From assembly GCF_008728635.1 (NCBI RefSeq), contig NZ_CP044285.1, positions 4,340,001-4,404,000 on the forward strand: a stretch of 64,000 nucleotides of DNA, written 5' to 3'. The position numbers were made by a program, and so were the translations under genes. Below, piece after piece: positions 54,512-62,399 of this stretch; the first letter of the stretch is position 1, and each line of letters starts with the position of its first letter. The notes under the pieces were generated by a model. That model did no database searches. It was not told the DNA's origin and saw only the letters and a list, made by a program, of their open reading frames with translations. Source of the stretch: Hymenobacter baengnokdamensis (GTDB lineage: Bacteria > Bacteroidota > Bacteroidia > Cytophagales > Hymenobacteraceae).

Positions 54512-55456
54512 ATGCTAAACTTTCACCCCTCTTGGTATGACACTCTGCCTCGACGGGGGCGTACCCTTCTGTTACCTTATCTGCAAGCCTTAGCCGTTTT
54601 CTTAGTGGTTTTCGGAGGGGCTACTGCTCTACTCCGACCATGGTCATGGGGATACAGGTGGTCATTGTGGGGGCCGCTAGCAATAGGCTTTGCTCTGTGC
54701 TGGTGGCTGTGGCGCCCTTGGGCGCTGTTAGCTACAAATATAAAGGGCGAAAGCAGGCGAGTACCTCTGCTATTTGTATGGGCGCTATTCGTAGCTCTGG
54801 GCTGGAACTTGCGCAACTACCTTCGCTACCGTGTGGGCGAAGTGCGCGACCTGCGTAGCGTGCGCGAACTAGCACAGCCGGGCGAAGCGGTATTTTTCAG
54901 GTTGCATAGCTCCTATTATGCCGATAGACCTCACCTGGGGCGCTACGCAGCCCCGCACATCTTCATATTGAAAGGCGGCAGCAAGCGCTTCGAAGCTTCC
55001 GTAGCCTACGCCTGCCCCTTGCTAGCCGCCGAAGCCGATACTGCCACAGCCCGGTTAGTCCCGCAAGCTCGGCTGCTACCGCCCGCCTGGCTAGTTTATT
55101 CGTACCAAAAGACGCTGGGCGACAACCTAGCGCCCGGTGAAGCTAATTGGCGCTTCGTCAACTTCGCTGCTCGCACCGATGCTCATTTCGATTCGCTGAA
55201 TTTAGCCGATTTCACTTACCTAATGCGGCTTGAGGGTCCTGCATACGACCAATACCGGGCTGTGCGCGCCAGCGCACTAGCCCCTTACTGGGGCTCACCG
55301 CTGCTTCTACAGCCTATTCGGAGGCCATTCGCCGAACGCGGCTCCAGTACGGGGCATTTGCTGCTTTGGCTTATGCTGGCAGGTAGCTCTTTTATTTGTT
55401 TTCTGCTTCTGGTTATGCCGCTTCGCCCCGATGAGCTGGCCGCTGACCAACCCTAG
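54512..55456 (+). CDS. Membrane protein of unknown function
   Basis: The 314-residue protein has two or three N-terminal membrane segments (LLPYLQALAVFLVVFGGATA, WGPLAIGFALCWWLWRPWAL, and LLFVWALFVALGWNLRNYLR), a soluble periplasmic-type domain (FFRLHSSYYADRPHLGRYAA, SVAYACPLLAAEADTATARL, then WLVYSYQKTLGDNLAPGEAN) and one C-terminal segment (LLLWLMLAGSSFICFLLLVM). The soluble domain recalls, from memory, a domain in some large Bacteroidota rhomboid proteins, but no rhomboid GxS core is present; this is weak. Codon use is somewhat less GC-biased than in neighbouring genes. It lies 6 bases after the esterase gene and just before the RsmI-like gene. Confidence 0.65.
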   Translation: MLNFHPSWYDTLPRRGRTLLLPYLQALAVFLVVFGGATALLRPWSWGYRWSLWGPLAIGFALCWWLWRPWALLATNIKGESRRVPLLFVWALFVALGWNLRNYLRYRVGEVRDLRSVRELAQPGEAVFFRLHSSYYADRPHLGRYAAPHIFILKGGSKRFEASVAYACPLLAAEADTATARLVPQARLLPPAWLVYSYQKTLGDNLAPGEANWRFVNFAARTDAHFDSLNLADFTYLMRLEGPAYDQYRAVRASALAPYWGSPLLLQPIRRPFAERGSSTGHLLLWLMLAGSSFICFLLLVMPLRPDELAADQP

Positions 55457-55484
55457 CTGCTACCTCGCTATTCTACTTTCTCCT

Positions 55485-56189
55485 TTGCTTTACCTCCTTC
55501 CTACTCCGCTGGCCGAGGGCACGGCCCCGCAGGTGCTGCCGCCGCAGGTGGTGGCCGCCGTGACCTGGCTGCCCTATTTCCTGGTCGAAAATCTGCGCAC
55601 CGCCCGCCGCTTTGTGAAGGAGGTAGCCCCGCACCGCGTTATTGAGGATATTCGGTTTGTGCTTATCGATAAGGATAGCACAGCCGCTCAGGTAAAGGCG
55701 GCCCTCGAACCATTACTAAAAGAAAATATAGCGGCCGGGGTATTATCCGAAGCGGGCTGCCCTGGCATCGCCGACCCCGGCGCGGCGCTGGCCCAGGAAG
55801 CGCACCGGCTGGGGCTGGCCGTGCGCCCGCTGGTGGGGCCGTCGTCGATTTTATTAACCCTGATGGGCTCGGGGCTCAATGGGCAGCGGTTTGCCTTTCA
55901 TGGCTACCTGCCCATCGAGAAGGCCGCCCGCATCGCGGCTATCAAAGCCTTGGATAAAGAGGCGGCCCAGCGCGACCAAAGCCAGCTGTGCATCGAAACG
56001 CCCTACCGCAATGACCAGTTATTGAGCGATTTGCTGGCTCACCTCTCGCCCAGCACCCGCCTCTGCGTGGCTGCCGACCTCACCGCGCCTACCGAGTACC
56101 TGCGTACGCTGCCCGTAGCCGAGTGGCGCCGTCTGCCCGCGCTGCCACCGCTGCATAAGCGCCCGGCAGTATTTGCCTGGGGCAAGTAG
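55485..56189 (+). CDS. RsmI-like SAM-dependent methyltransferase (tetrapyrrole methylase fold)
   Basis: The family N-terminus LLYLLPTPLAEGTAPQVLPP fits a TTG start at 55485; an in-frame ATG at 55431 overlaps the preceding gene and adds 18 residues. The roughly 234-residue protein shows LSEAGCPGIADPGAALAQEA and RPLVGPSSILLTLMGSGLNG, then FAFHGYLPIE, and later QLCIETPYRN. These match the RsmI/YraL group that 2'-O-methylates C1402 of 16S rRNA. Bacteroidota often have this shorter version annotated only as a SAM-dependent methyltransferase, so the substrate is uncertain. Cytoplasmic. Confidence 0.82.
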   Translation: MLYLLPTPLAEGTAPQVLPPQVVAAVTWLPYFLVENLRTARRFVKEVAPHRVIEDIRFVLIDKDSTAAQVKAALEPLLKENIAAGVLSEAGCPGIADPGAALAQEAHRLGLAVRPLVGPSSILLTLMGSGLNGQRFAFHGYLPIEKAARIAAIKALDKEAAQRDQSQLCIETPYRNDQLLSDLLAHLSPSTRLCVAADLTAPTEYLRTLPVAEWRRLPALPPLHKRPAVFAWGK

Positions 56190-56272
56190 CCGGCGGGTGC
56201 TCTGTGTAGCTGGCCGCTACACTACTGCTTACGCGTGGGCGATTGACTTAGCGCAGCTTCCAGGTAGGCTGC

Positions 56273-56986
56273 TTATTTACCGCTGACGCTGCCGCCGCCA
56301 CTCACGTTTTTGGTGAGCTTGGGCGAGCCCAGGTAACGGATGCTGGCCCCGCCGCTGGCCTCGGCCAGCAGCACTTCGCGCACGGCCAGCGTGGCACTGC
56401 TGCCGCTGCCGGCCTCTATCTGGCTGCGGTTGGTTTGCAGCTCTTTGCCGTCAAACGTAGCCCCGCTACTGATATTGAGGTCAAAGCGCGGCGCCTGGCC
56501 GCTGACGGACACGACACTACCGCTGTTTTGGCGCACAATGAGCACCGCCACGTTGAGCGCGGCCTTGAAGCTGGCCCCCGACGAGATATCGAGCTGAAAA
56601 TCGGGCGTGGCGAAGCTGCCAGTGCCCGTTACCTTAGCCCCGCTGCCGGCCGTGATGGCCGTGAGCTGGTCGGCCGTAACGGCCACGTGCAGCTTTTTAT
56701 TGATGCGCGCGAGCTTACGGTTGTCGCGCTCATCGGGGTTGTCGTAATGAATATTGAGCACGCCGCTGGTAACGGTGGTCAGAATATGCTCGCGAAACTC
56801 GGCCGAGATGGCACTCACTTCCACACGTTGCGGGTGCCCGGCCGTTAGCTCCAGCTCGATACCCGTGCCAATATTGATGGCATGAAAGGCTTCCAGGGGT
56901 CGCACCTGAGTCGATAGCTCAGTTTGAGCCAGGGCCGGTACCAGAGTCAGCACCCACAGCAGGGCAGGCAGAAAATACTTTTTCAT
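56273..56986 (-). CDS. Head-GIN-domain (DUF2807) secreted protein, copy 1
   Basis: The start at 56986 (MKKYFLPALLWVLTLVPALA) gives a signal peptide; an in-frame ATG at 57055 is rejected. The 237-residue protein is a right-handed beta-helix-like auto-transporter adhesin head (DUF2807): FHAINIGTGIELELTAG, DFQLDISSGASFKAALN, RFDLNISSGATFDGKEL and the final GGGSVSGK. Such proteins are widespread in Bacteroidota, exported, and of uncertain function, with an adhesive or envelope role suspected. It is 133 bases downstream of a close paralogue on the same strand. Confidence 0.85.
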   Translation of the reverse strand: MKKYFLPALLWVLTLVPALAQTELSTQVRPLEAFHAINIGTGIELELTAGHPQRVEVSAISAEFREHILTTVTSGVLNIHYDNPDERDNRKLARINKKLHVAVTADQLTAITAGSGAKVTGTGSFATPDFQLDISSGASFKAALNVAVLIVRQNSGSVVSVSGQAPRFDLNISSGATFDGKELQTNRSQIEAGSGSSATLAVREVLLAEASGGASIRYLGSPKLTKNVSGGGSVSGK

Positions 56987-57119
56987 ATATATATTAGGAC
57001 CAATAATCTTTACCGAGCAGGCTATGCCTGGCAATCTGCAACAAGCGACTGCCACTCAAAGAAAGGACAAAGAAAGGCAGTTTGGGCCTGCCGCTAGCGC
57101 TTACTGATGCCTGAGTATG

Positions 57120-57824
57120 TTACCGGCCACTCACGCTGCCGCCGCTGCTGGTGTGCTTCGATACCTGAGGCGCCCCGCCGTAGGTAACGCTGCCGCCGCT
57201 GCTGGCCCGCGCCGAAAGGGTTTTCTGCACCTCCACAGCTACGCTGCCGCCACTGCTGGCTTCGGCCTCACAGTCGCTGGTACGCAGGTTTTTGCCGTTA
57301 AAGCTGCCGCCGCCGCTGGTGCGCACGCCCAGGCGCTGGGTGGTGCCGCTCACCACGGCCTCGGCGCCGCTGCTAAGCTCAGCCTGAATGGAAGCTGCTG
57401 CAAAGTCGCCTTTGAGCGAAGCCCCCGACGACACGGACAGGCGCAGGTCGGCGGTGGCATAGGCAGTGCTTTTTACCTGTAGCTCGGAGCCGCTGCTGGC
57501 CGACAGCCCGGTAAGCCGGGCCGCGGTAACATTCACGCGCAGCTTGTTGTGGCGGTTGTTGCGCCACAGGTCCGACGCCTGCATGTCGAATTTTACCCGC
57601 AGCACCCCATCCTCCACGGTGGTTTTGATACGGGCGCGGTTTTCGGGCGTGTCGGCCGTTACCTCCACGCGCTGGGGCGTGCCCGCCGTTACGTACAGCT
57701 CGATGCCGCTACTCACCTCCACCGCGTGGAAGCTAGACACGGCCCGAACCTCGGAGGACGTCTGGGCCAGGGCGGGCACCAGGGCCAGCAGCCAGAGCAA
57801 AACCGGGAAGAACAGATTTTTCAT
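57120..57824 (-). CDS. Head-GIN-domain (DUF2807) secreted protein, copy 2
   Basis: The 234-residue protein starts MKNLFFPVLLWLLALVPALA with cleavage after AQ, then FHAVEVSSGIELYVTAGTPQ, LRLSVSSGASLKGDFAAASI, VRTSGGGSFNGKNLRTSDCE and the terminal TSSGGSVSGR. It has the same signal, fold and ending as copy 1, clear evidence of tandem duplication followed by divergence. Repeated SSG(G/A)S turns mark successive beta-helix coils. A CATCTTTG box (near-consensus -7, minus strand about 57951-57958) lies upstream. Confidence 0.85.
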   Translation of the reverse strand: MKNLFFPVLLWLLALVPALAQTSSEVRAVSSFHAVEVSSGIELYVTAGTPQRVEVTADTPENRARIKTTVEDGVLRVKFDMQASDLWRNNRHNKLRVNVTAARLTGLSASSGSELQVKSTAYATADLRLSVSSGASLKGDFAAASIQAELSSGAEAVVSGTTQRLGVRTSGGGSFNGKNLRTSDCEAEASSGGSVAVEVQKTLSARASSGGSVTYGGAPQVSKHTSSGGSVSGR

Positions 57825-58018
57825 GCGCAAAAAGGGAGAAAGAAGAGGAAAATTGAGATGCTGGCCGGGTTACCAGCCCAGCGGCGAGTTCGTTACAAGC
57901 TGTTGGCTAAAAAGCTGCGCTTGTACTTGCCTGGCCTACGAGATGCGGCAAAGATGAGCGCCGTTGCCTGGCTCTTCAAGAGAATTATCCCAATCAACCT
58001 ACCCCCTATACCAACTAC

Positions 58019-58705
58019 CTATTCTTCGCGCCGAAGGCCAGAATGACTGATAGCCCGCTGCTTCGCAACCGGCTCAGTAGCAGCTGACGCGCCGTCGGCT
58101 ACGCGCGCATTGCCTTTAAAGGCCGCTATCGTGGCTTCGCCCTGGGCCGCGATGCCGCGCCGGCCCAGCACCCGGCCCACCGTGCGCCACAAAATACTCA
58201 TATCGAGCCAAAAGCTTTGATGCGCCACGTACCACACGTCAAACTCGAATTTTTCTTCCCACGAGATAGCGTTACGCCCATTTACCTGCGCCCAGCCCGT
58301 GAGGCCGGGGCGCACGAGGTGCCGCCGCGCCTGCCGGGGCGAGTACAGCGGCAAATACTCGGGCAGCAGCGGGCGCGGGCCTACCAGACTCATATCACCG
58401 CGCACGATATTCCAAAGCTGCGGCAGCTCATCGAGCGAAGTAGCTCGCAGCCAGCGCCCAATGGCCGGCAGGCGCTGGGCATCGGGCAGCAGCTGGCCAG
58501 TGGCGGGGTCGCGGGCGCTGGTCATGGTTTGCAGCTTATACAAAGTGAAAAGCTGCCCGCCCAGCCCCGGCCGCCGCTGCCGAAACAGCCAGGCACCGCC
58601 GTTCTGGCCGGCCGCCAGCGCGGCTCCTGCTGCCATCAGCGGCAGCGTGAGCACCACCAGCGGCAGGGCCACGGCCAAGTCGAGCAGGCGCTTACCAGGG
58701 TACAT
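58019..58705 (-). CDS. Undecaprenyl-phosphate sugar phosphotransferase (bacterial sugar transferase)
   Basis: The 228-residue protein begins MYPGKRLLDLAVALPLVVLT. It has one N-terminal hydrophobic (re-entrant) helix, then LFTLYKLQTMTSARDPATGQ, DELPQLWNIVRGDMSLVGPR, PGLTGWAQVNGRNAISWEEK and WLDMSILWRT. These are hallmarks of small monotopic phosphoglycosyl transferases (PglC/WcaJ catalytic domain), which start lipid-linked glycan synthesis. The Asp-Glu dyad lies in SLDELPQ. An in-frame upstream ATG at 58759 would add 18 residues encoded mostly by heptamer repeats (HYSLLITHYPLP), which is unlikely. It may supply the lipid-linked sugar for the flippase or GT4 in this window; that is inference. 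Confidence 0.9.
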   Translation of the reverse strand: MYPGKRLLDLAVALPLVVLTLPLMAAGAALAAGQNGGAWLFRQRRPGLGGQLFTLYKLQTMTSARDPATGQLLPDAQRLPAIGRWLRATSLDELPQLWNIVRGDMSLVGPRPLLPEYLPLYSPRQARRHLVRPGLTGWAQVNGRNAISWEEKFEFDVWYVAHQSFWLDMSILWRTVGRVLGRRGIAAQGEATIAAFKGNARVADGASAATEPVAKQRAISHSGLRREE

Positions 58706-58747
58706 GGGTAATGGGTAATGGGTAATGAGTAATGAGTAATGAGTAGT
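58706..58747. repeat. Six heptamer repeats touching the sugar-transferase start codon
   Basis: On the plus strand the units are GGGTAAT x3, GAGTAAT x2, GAGTAGT x1. On the minus strand they run directly into ATG at 58705. A 7-base unit is not a multiple of 3, so slipped-strand gain or loss would change frame or spacing relative to anything upstream. Confidence 0.8.
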
Positions 58748-58793
58748 AAAGAACGTCATACTTCATTGCGTTTAGTATGACGTTCTTTACTAC
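58743..58793. repeat. REP-like hairpin between the sugar transferase and ispE (copy 4 of 4)
   Basis: GTAGTAAAGAACGTCATACT (58743-58762) pairs perfectly with AGTATGACGTTCTTTACTAC (58774-58793). With one mismatch the arms extend about 4 more bases each side into the heptamers. It has CGTCATAC in place of CGTCATGC in the other copies. Confidence 0.75.
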
Positions 58794-58817
58794 CCATTAC
58801 CCACTATCCCATTCCCT

Positions 58818-59645
58818 TTGCTTTCCTTTCCCAACGCTAAGCTCAACCTGGGCCTTTACGTAACGGCCCGGCGGCCCGATGGCTACCACGAGCTGGAAAC
58901 TGTATTCTTGCCCCTGCCCTGGACCGACGTGCTCGAAGTACTGCCCGCGCCCAAAGGCCAGGTCGCCGCCAACCTTACCCTCACGGGCCGGCCCATTCCG
59001 GGCGAGGCCGCTACCAACCTGTGCCTGAGGGCTTATGAGCTGCTGAAGGCCGATTTTGCGGCGCTGCCGGCCGTGCAGCTGCACCTGCACAAAATAGTGC
59101 CCATCGGCGCGGGCCTGGGGGGCGGCTCGGCCGATGCCGCATTTGCCTTACGAGCCATAGCCGAGCTATTTGGGCTGCCGCTAACGACGGCGCAGCTCGA
59201 AAGCTACGCGCGAAGGCTTGGCGCTGACTGTGCTTTTTTTATGGAGAACACCCCTCGGCTGGCGCGCGGCAAAGGCGATATTTTCGAGCCTATTGACCTG
59301 GATATGCGCGGCATTGCCTGCGTGGTGGTGTACCCCAACCTGAACATCAGCACGGCGCAGGCCTTTGCGGGCATTGTGCCACAAGCGCCGGCCTACCCCC
59401 TGCGCGAGGCCCTGGCCCAACCCATGAGCAGCTGGCGCGCCACGGTCAGCAACGACTTTGAAGCCTCACTGGCCCCGACATTTCCGGCACTGAATAATAT
59501 TAAGAATTTACTATATAATACTGGCGCGGTCTATGCCAGCCTCTCCGGCTCGGGCTCCGCGGTATACGGCTTATTTCCCGACAGGCCGGAGGCACCTGCC
59601 CTACCCTGGCCCGATGAATACCTGGTGTGGCGGGGCCGGCTTTGA
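58818..59645 (+). CDS. ispE: 4-diphosphocytidyl-2-C-methyl-D-erythritol kinase
   Basis: The 275-residue GHMP kinase phosphorylates CDP-methylerythritol in the MEP isoprenoid pathway. The TTG start gives MLSFPNAKLNLGLYVTARRP, with the catalytic-region Lys in NAKLNLGL and DGYHELETVFLPLPW following. The ATP loop is PIGAGLGGGSADAAFALRAI, and the C-terminal GHMP motif is YASLSGSGSAVYGLF. No ATG lies near this point. It is divergent from the sugar transferase and convergent with the DMT transporter, 4 bases apart at the stops. Confidence 0.94.
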   Translation: MLSFPNAKLNLGLYVTARRPDGYHELETVFLPLPWTDVLEVLPAPKGQVAANLTLTGRPIPGEAATNLCLRAYELLKADFAALPAVQLHLHKIVPIGAGLGGGSADAAFALRAIAELFGLPLTTAQLESYARRLGADCAFFMENTPRLARGKGDIFEPIDLDMRGIACVVVYPNLNISTAQAFAGIVPQAPAYPLREALAQPMSSWRATVSNDFEASLAPTFPALNNIKNLLYNTGAVYASLSGSGSAVYGLFPDRPEAPALPWPDEYLVWRGRL

Positions 59646-59649
59646 ATTT

Positions 59650-60579
59650 TTAATTTACAATTCCCACTGCTTCCTTGCGGGCGCGGCGCTGGTTCCACTG
59701 GTCGAGCACCGGATGCACCAGCACGCTGGCCAGAATAAGAAGAGTACCGATATAAAAGCCGCCCGACATTTTTTCCTGCCCGAAGCCCGGCACCCGCAGC
59801 ACAAAAAGTGCCTGCGCCAGCACGATGCCATACACCGGCTCCAGGTTGATGGTCAGGTTCACCACGAAGGCCGAAATCCGCTTCATCAGCTCGACTGAGG
59901 ACGAAAAGGCGTACACGGTGCACACGCCCGCCAGTAGCAGCAGCCACAGCCAGTCGTAGCCGTGCCAGCCCAGCCGCAGCCCCGCGCCCTGCGTGAAATA
60001 GCGGCTATAGACCGGAAAGAACAATACGATGCTCAGGCAAGCACCCAGCATCTCGTAAAACGTCAGCCGCACCGGCGCGTGGCGCTTCACCAGCTGCGAG
60101 TTGAGCACACTGAACAGCGCCGACAGCCCCGCCGAGGCCACTGCCACCAGCAGGCCGGTAAGCTGCGTAAACTCAGCCTGCGAAATCAGGTACAAACCCA
60201 CCATCGCCAGCAACCCCAGGCCAACCTCGTAGGGCCGTACCCGCCGCCACAGCAGCAGCGGCTCCAGCAGGGATGTCCACAAAGCCAGCGTGGCCATGCC
60301 CGCCAGGCACACGCTTACCGAGGAAAGGCGGGCCGCCAGAAAAAATGTTATCCAGTGTGCTGCCACCAGCGCGCCCACGCCCAGCAGCCGCAGGGCTTCG
60401 GCCGGGGCCAGGCGCCAGCCCGTGCGCCGCGCCACCAGCAGGCCCACCAGCCCGGTGCTGGCCAGCAGCGTGCGCCAAAACACCAGCTCGACCGGCGGCA
60501 CGGTAATCAGCTTGCCCAGAATGGCCGTAAAGCCCCACAGCAGGACGATAAAATGTAGCTTGAGGTAATCTTTGAGCAT
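59650..60579 (-). CDS. EamA/DMT-superfamily transporter
   Basis: The 309-residue protein has ten hydrophobic segments in two EamA repeats. It begins MLKDYLKLHFIVLLWGFTAI and has the typical FWRTLLASTGLVGLL and later VVNLTINLEPVYGIVLAQAL (EamA family pattern: NLxPVxA). It is an inner-membrane metabolite exporter or importer; the substrate cannot be told. It is convergent with ispE with only 4 bases between stop codons, and lies downstream of lptG on the same strand. Confidence 0.87.
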   Translation of the reverse strand: MLKDYLKLHFIVLLWGFTAILGKLITVPPVELVFWRTLLASTGLVGLLVARRTGWRLAPAEALRLLGVGALVAAHWITFFLAARLSSVSVCLAGMATLALWTSLLEPLLLWRRVRPYEVGLGLLAMVGLYLISQAEFTQLTGLLVAVASAGLSALFSVLNSQLVKRHAPVRLTFYEMLGACLSIVLFFPVYSRYFTQGAGLRLGWHGYDWLWLLLLAGVCTVYAFSSSVELMKRISAFVVNLTINLEPVYGIVLAQALFVLRVPGFGQEKMSGGFYIGTLLILASVLVHPVLDQWNQRRARKEAVGIVN

Positions 60580-60718
60580 CGTCTTTAATGGGAGGAATAC
60601 AAAAATGTGCTAATGAGAAAATGCTCCGACAACGCCTGGCAAGGTATCCGCTTCCCGAGCAAACCAACTTTTTAATCTCCGCATTTACCACATTCTCCCT
60701 TTTTCACATTCCTAAAAG

Positions 60719-61798
60719 CTACTTGGGCACCACCCGGTACAGAAACACCCCGATAACTGAGAATACCATCCCCGGCACCCAGGCCGCCAGCATGGGCGGC
60801 AGGCTGCCCACCGAAGCCAGGTTGCGCGAGAGCATCACGAAGATGATAAAGACAAACGCCAGCACGAAGCCCAGCGCAATTTGCCCGCCCACGCCGGCGC
60901 GGCTCTTGCGGGCGCTTAGCACCACGCCAATCATGGTAAGGATAATCGTATCGAAGGGGTAGGCATAGCGTTCGTACTTCACGCTCAGATACTGGGCCGT
61001 GTCGTTGGCGCCGCGCATGATTTTGGTGGCAATCAGGTCGTTGAGCTCGGGCGAAGTCAGCGTTTCGGCCAGGCGATAGGTGCTGGCAAAGTCCTTGGGG
61101 TACAGGTTGAGCGTGGTATCGCGGGCCGGAATAGTTTGCAGGGTTTCCCCGGTTTGGCCGTGAAAGGTGCGCACCGTCTGGGGCGTCATTTTCCATGCCT
61201 GCTTGGTCGAGTCCCACGTCAGGGCATCGGCCGTAAGGCGGCGGCGCAGAATGGTGCTGTCGATGGTTTCGAGCGCGAAACGGTAGCCGATGTTGTGCTC
61301 GGCATCGTAGCTTTCGAGGTAGGCGTAGCTGCGCGGCCCGATTTTGACGTGAATATTCCGCCCCTCAAACTTCCAGGGTTCCTGCACGTGCAGGTTTTCG
61401 AACTTCACTATCTCCTTGGTACCCTTCGGAATAACCCAGCTGATGAGCCCAAAGGTGAGTACCGCAATCACGCCCGCCCCCATGGCATAGGGCAGCAGTA
61501 GCCGCTCAAAGCTCATGCCGCTGGCCAGCATGGCCACCAGCTCGGTGCGCGCGGCCAGCCGCGACGTCACAAACACCACCGCGATAAAGATGGTGATGGG
61601 TGCCAGCAGATTGGCAAAATACGGAAAAAGGTAGATGTAGTAATGCGTAAAAACGTGCCAGAACGTGAGGTTGTGGTGCAGAAAGTCGTCGTTCTTCTCC
61701 GTGTAGTCAATCACGCAAATCACCGACACGAGCATCAGCACCGTGAAAAAAAACGCGGTGAGAAACTTGCCGATGATGTATTTGTCGAGGATTTTCAT
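60719..61798 (-). CDS. lptG: Lipopolysaccharide export permease, LptF/LptG (YjgP/YjgQ) family
   Basis: The 359-residue protein starts MKILDKYIIGKFLTAFFFTV. It has three N-terminal membrane segments, a periplasmic beta-jellyroll segment (residues about 130-260, with WKFEGRNIHVKIGPRSYAYL) and three C-terminal segments (TIILTMIGVVLSARKSRAGV, ALGFVLAFVFIIFVMLSRNL, and AAWVPGMVFSVIGVFLYRVV). LptF/LptG pair with LptB ATPase to extract LPS from the inner membrane. Whether this is F or G cannot be fixed; Bacteroidota usually annotate this type as LptG. The first base of its start codon is the end of the inverted repeat that flanks the GxxExxY gene upstream. Confidence 0.88.
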   Translation of the reverse strand: MKILDKYIIGKFLTAFFFTVLMLVSVICVIDYTEKNDDFLHHNLTFWHVFTHYYIYLFPYFANLLAPITIFIAVVFVTSRLAARTELVAMLASGMSFERLLLPYAMGAGVIAVLTFGLISWVIPKGTKEIVKFENLHVQEPWKFEGRNIHVKIGPRSYAYLESYDAEHNIGYRFALETIDSTILRRRLTADALTWDSTKQAWKMTPQTVRTFHGQTGETLQTIPARDTTLNLYPKDFASTYRLAETLTSPELNDLIATKIMRGANDTAQYLSVKYERYAYPFDTIILTMIGVVLSARKSRAGVGGQIALGFVLAFVFIIFVMLSRNLASVGSLPPMLAAWVPGMVFSVIGVFLYRVVPK

Positions 61799-61843
61799 GA
61801 CCGCAGATTTAACGGATTTAACGGATTTCGCGGATACGCCCGC
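61798..61843. repeat. Left arm of a perfect 46-bp inverted repeat
   Basis: The arm begins TGACCGCAGATTTAACGG and contains tandem 9-mers (GATTTAACG twice, then GATTTCGCG, then GAT). It is the exact reverse complement of 62400-62445, and a looser match continues about 11 bases further inward (CGGGCTGA). Its outer base is shared with the lptG start codon. Confidence 0.9.
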
Positions 61844-61869
61844 AAGCGGGCTGACTCGCGGGGCGGGAC

Positions 61870-62379
61870 TTAAATTTGGAAGGTGGATTTGACGAATCGG
61901 CGGTATTGCAGGGAAGTACTGCCGAAGTTTAAGAGGAGGCCTACGGGCAGGCGGTAGGCTTCGAGGTAGTTGATGATTTGAGCGAAGTGGCAGTCTGTCA
62001 GGTCGGTCGTTGCTTTTAGCTCCAGTAAGATTGGCTTTTCGGGCTGTGGGCCCTCTACCATGAGGTCAACGCGGCGGCTACCAATCTGCTGCCCCCGAAA
62101 ATAGATGGGCGTTTCGACCTCACGGCGGGCCTTCATGCCCTTGCGCTCCAGCTCAATCGCCAGCGCCCGCTGATAAATTATCTCCGGGAAGCCCGTACCC
62201 AATATGCTGTGCACCCGCATCGCACAGCCAATAGCGCGATGCGTAAATGGCGTGTAGCCCGCTAAATCTACCCCATAAGCGGTGCCCGGCTCCGCCGCCA
62301 AACTACCAGGCCCGGCACCTGCATCAACCTGCACCCAATCCTCAAAACCCTCTCGCATACCCAAAATCATCAAAGTCAA
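61870..62379 (-). CDS. GxxExxY protein (PD-(D/E)XK nuclease-like)
   Basis: The 169-residue protein carries the family signature ILGTGFPEIIYQRALAIELE, with Gly63, Glu66 and Tyr69 as the GxxExxY residues. A nuclease-like core follows: Asp105 in RRVDLMVEG and Glu120-Leu-Lys122 in LLELKATTDL, a D...ExK arrangement. The end is VGLLLNFGSTSLQYRRFVKS. Family members are short, of unknown activity, scattered and often multicopy in Bacteroidota and Planctomycetota. The N-terminus is about 40 residues longer than usual; starts at 62370 or 62358 are possible. It is enclosed by the 46-bp inverted repeat, on the same strand as tgt and lptG. Confidence 0.88.
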   Translation of the reverse strand: MTLMILGMREGFEDWVQVDAGAGPGSLAAEPGTAYGVDLAGYTPFTHRAIGCAMRVHSILGTGFPEIIYQRALAIELERKGMKARREVETPIYFRGQQIGSRRVDLMVEGPQPEKPILLELKATTDLTDCHFAQIINYLEAYRLPVGLLLNFGSTSLQYRRFVKSTFQI

Positions 62380-62399
62380 AACCCTAATCAGCCCGCCCA

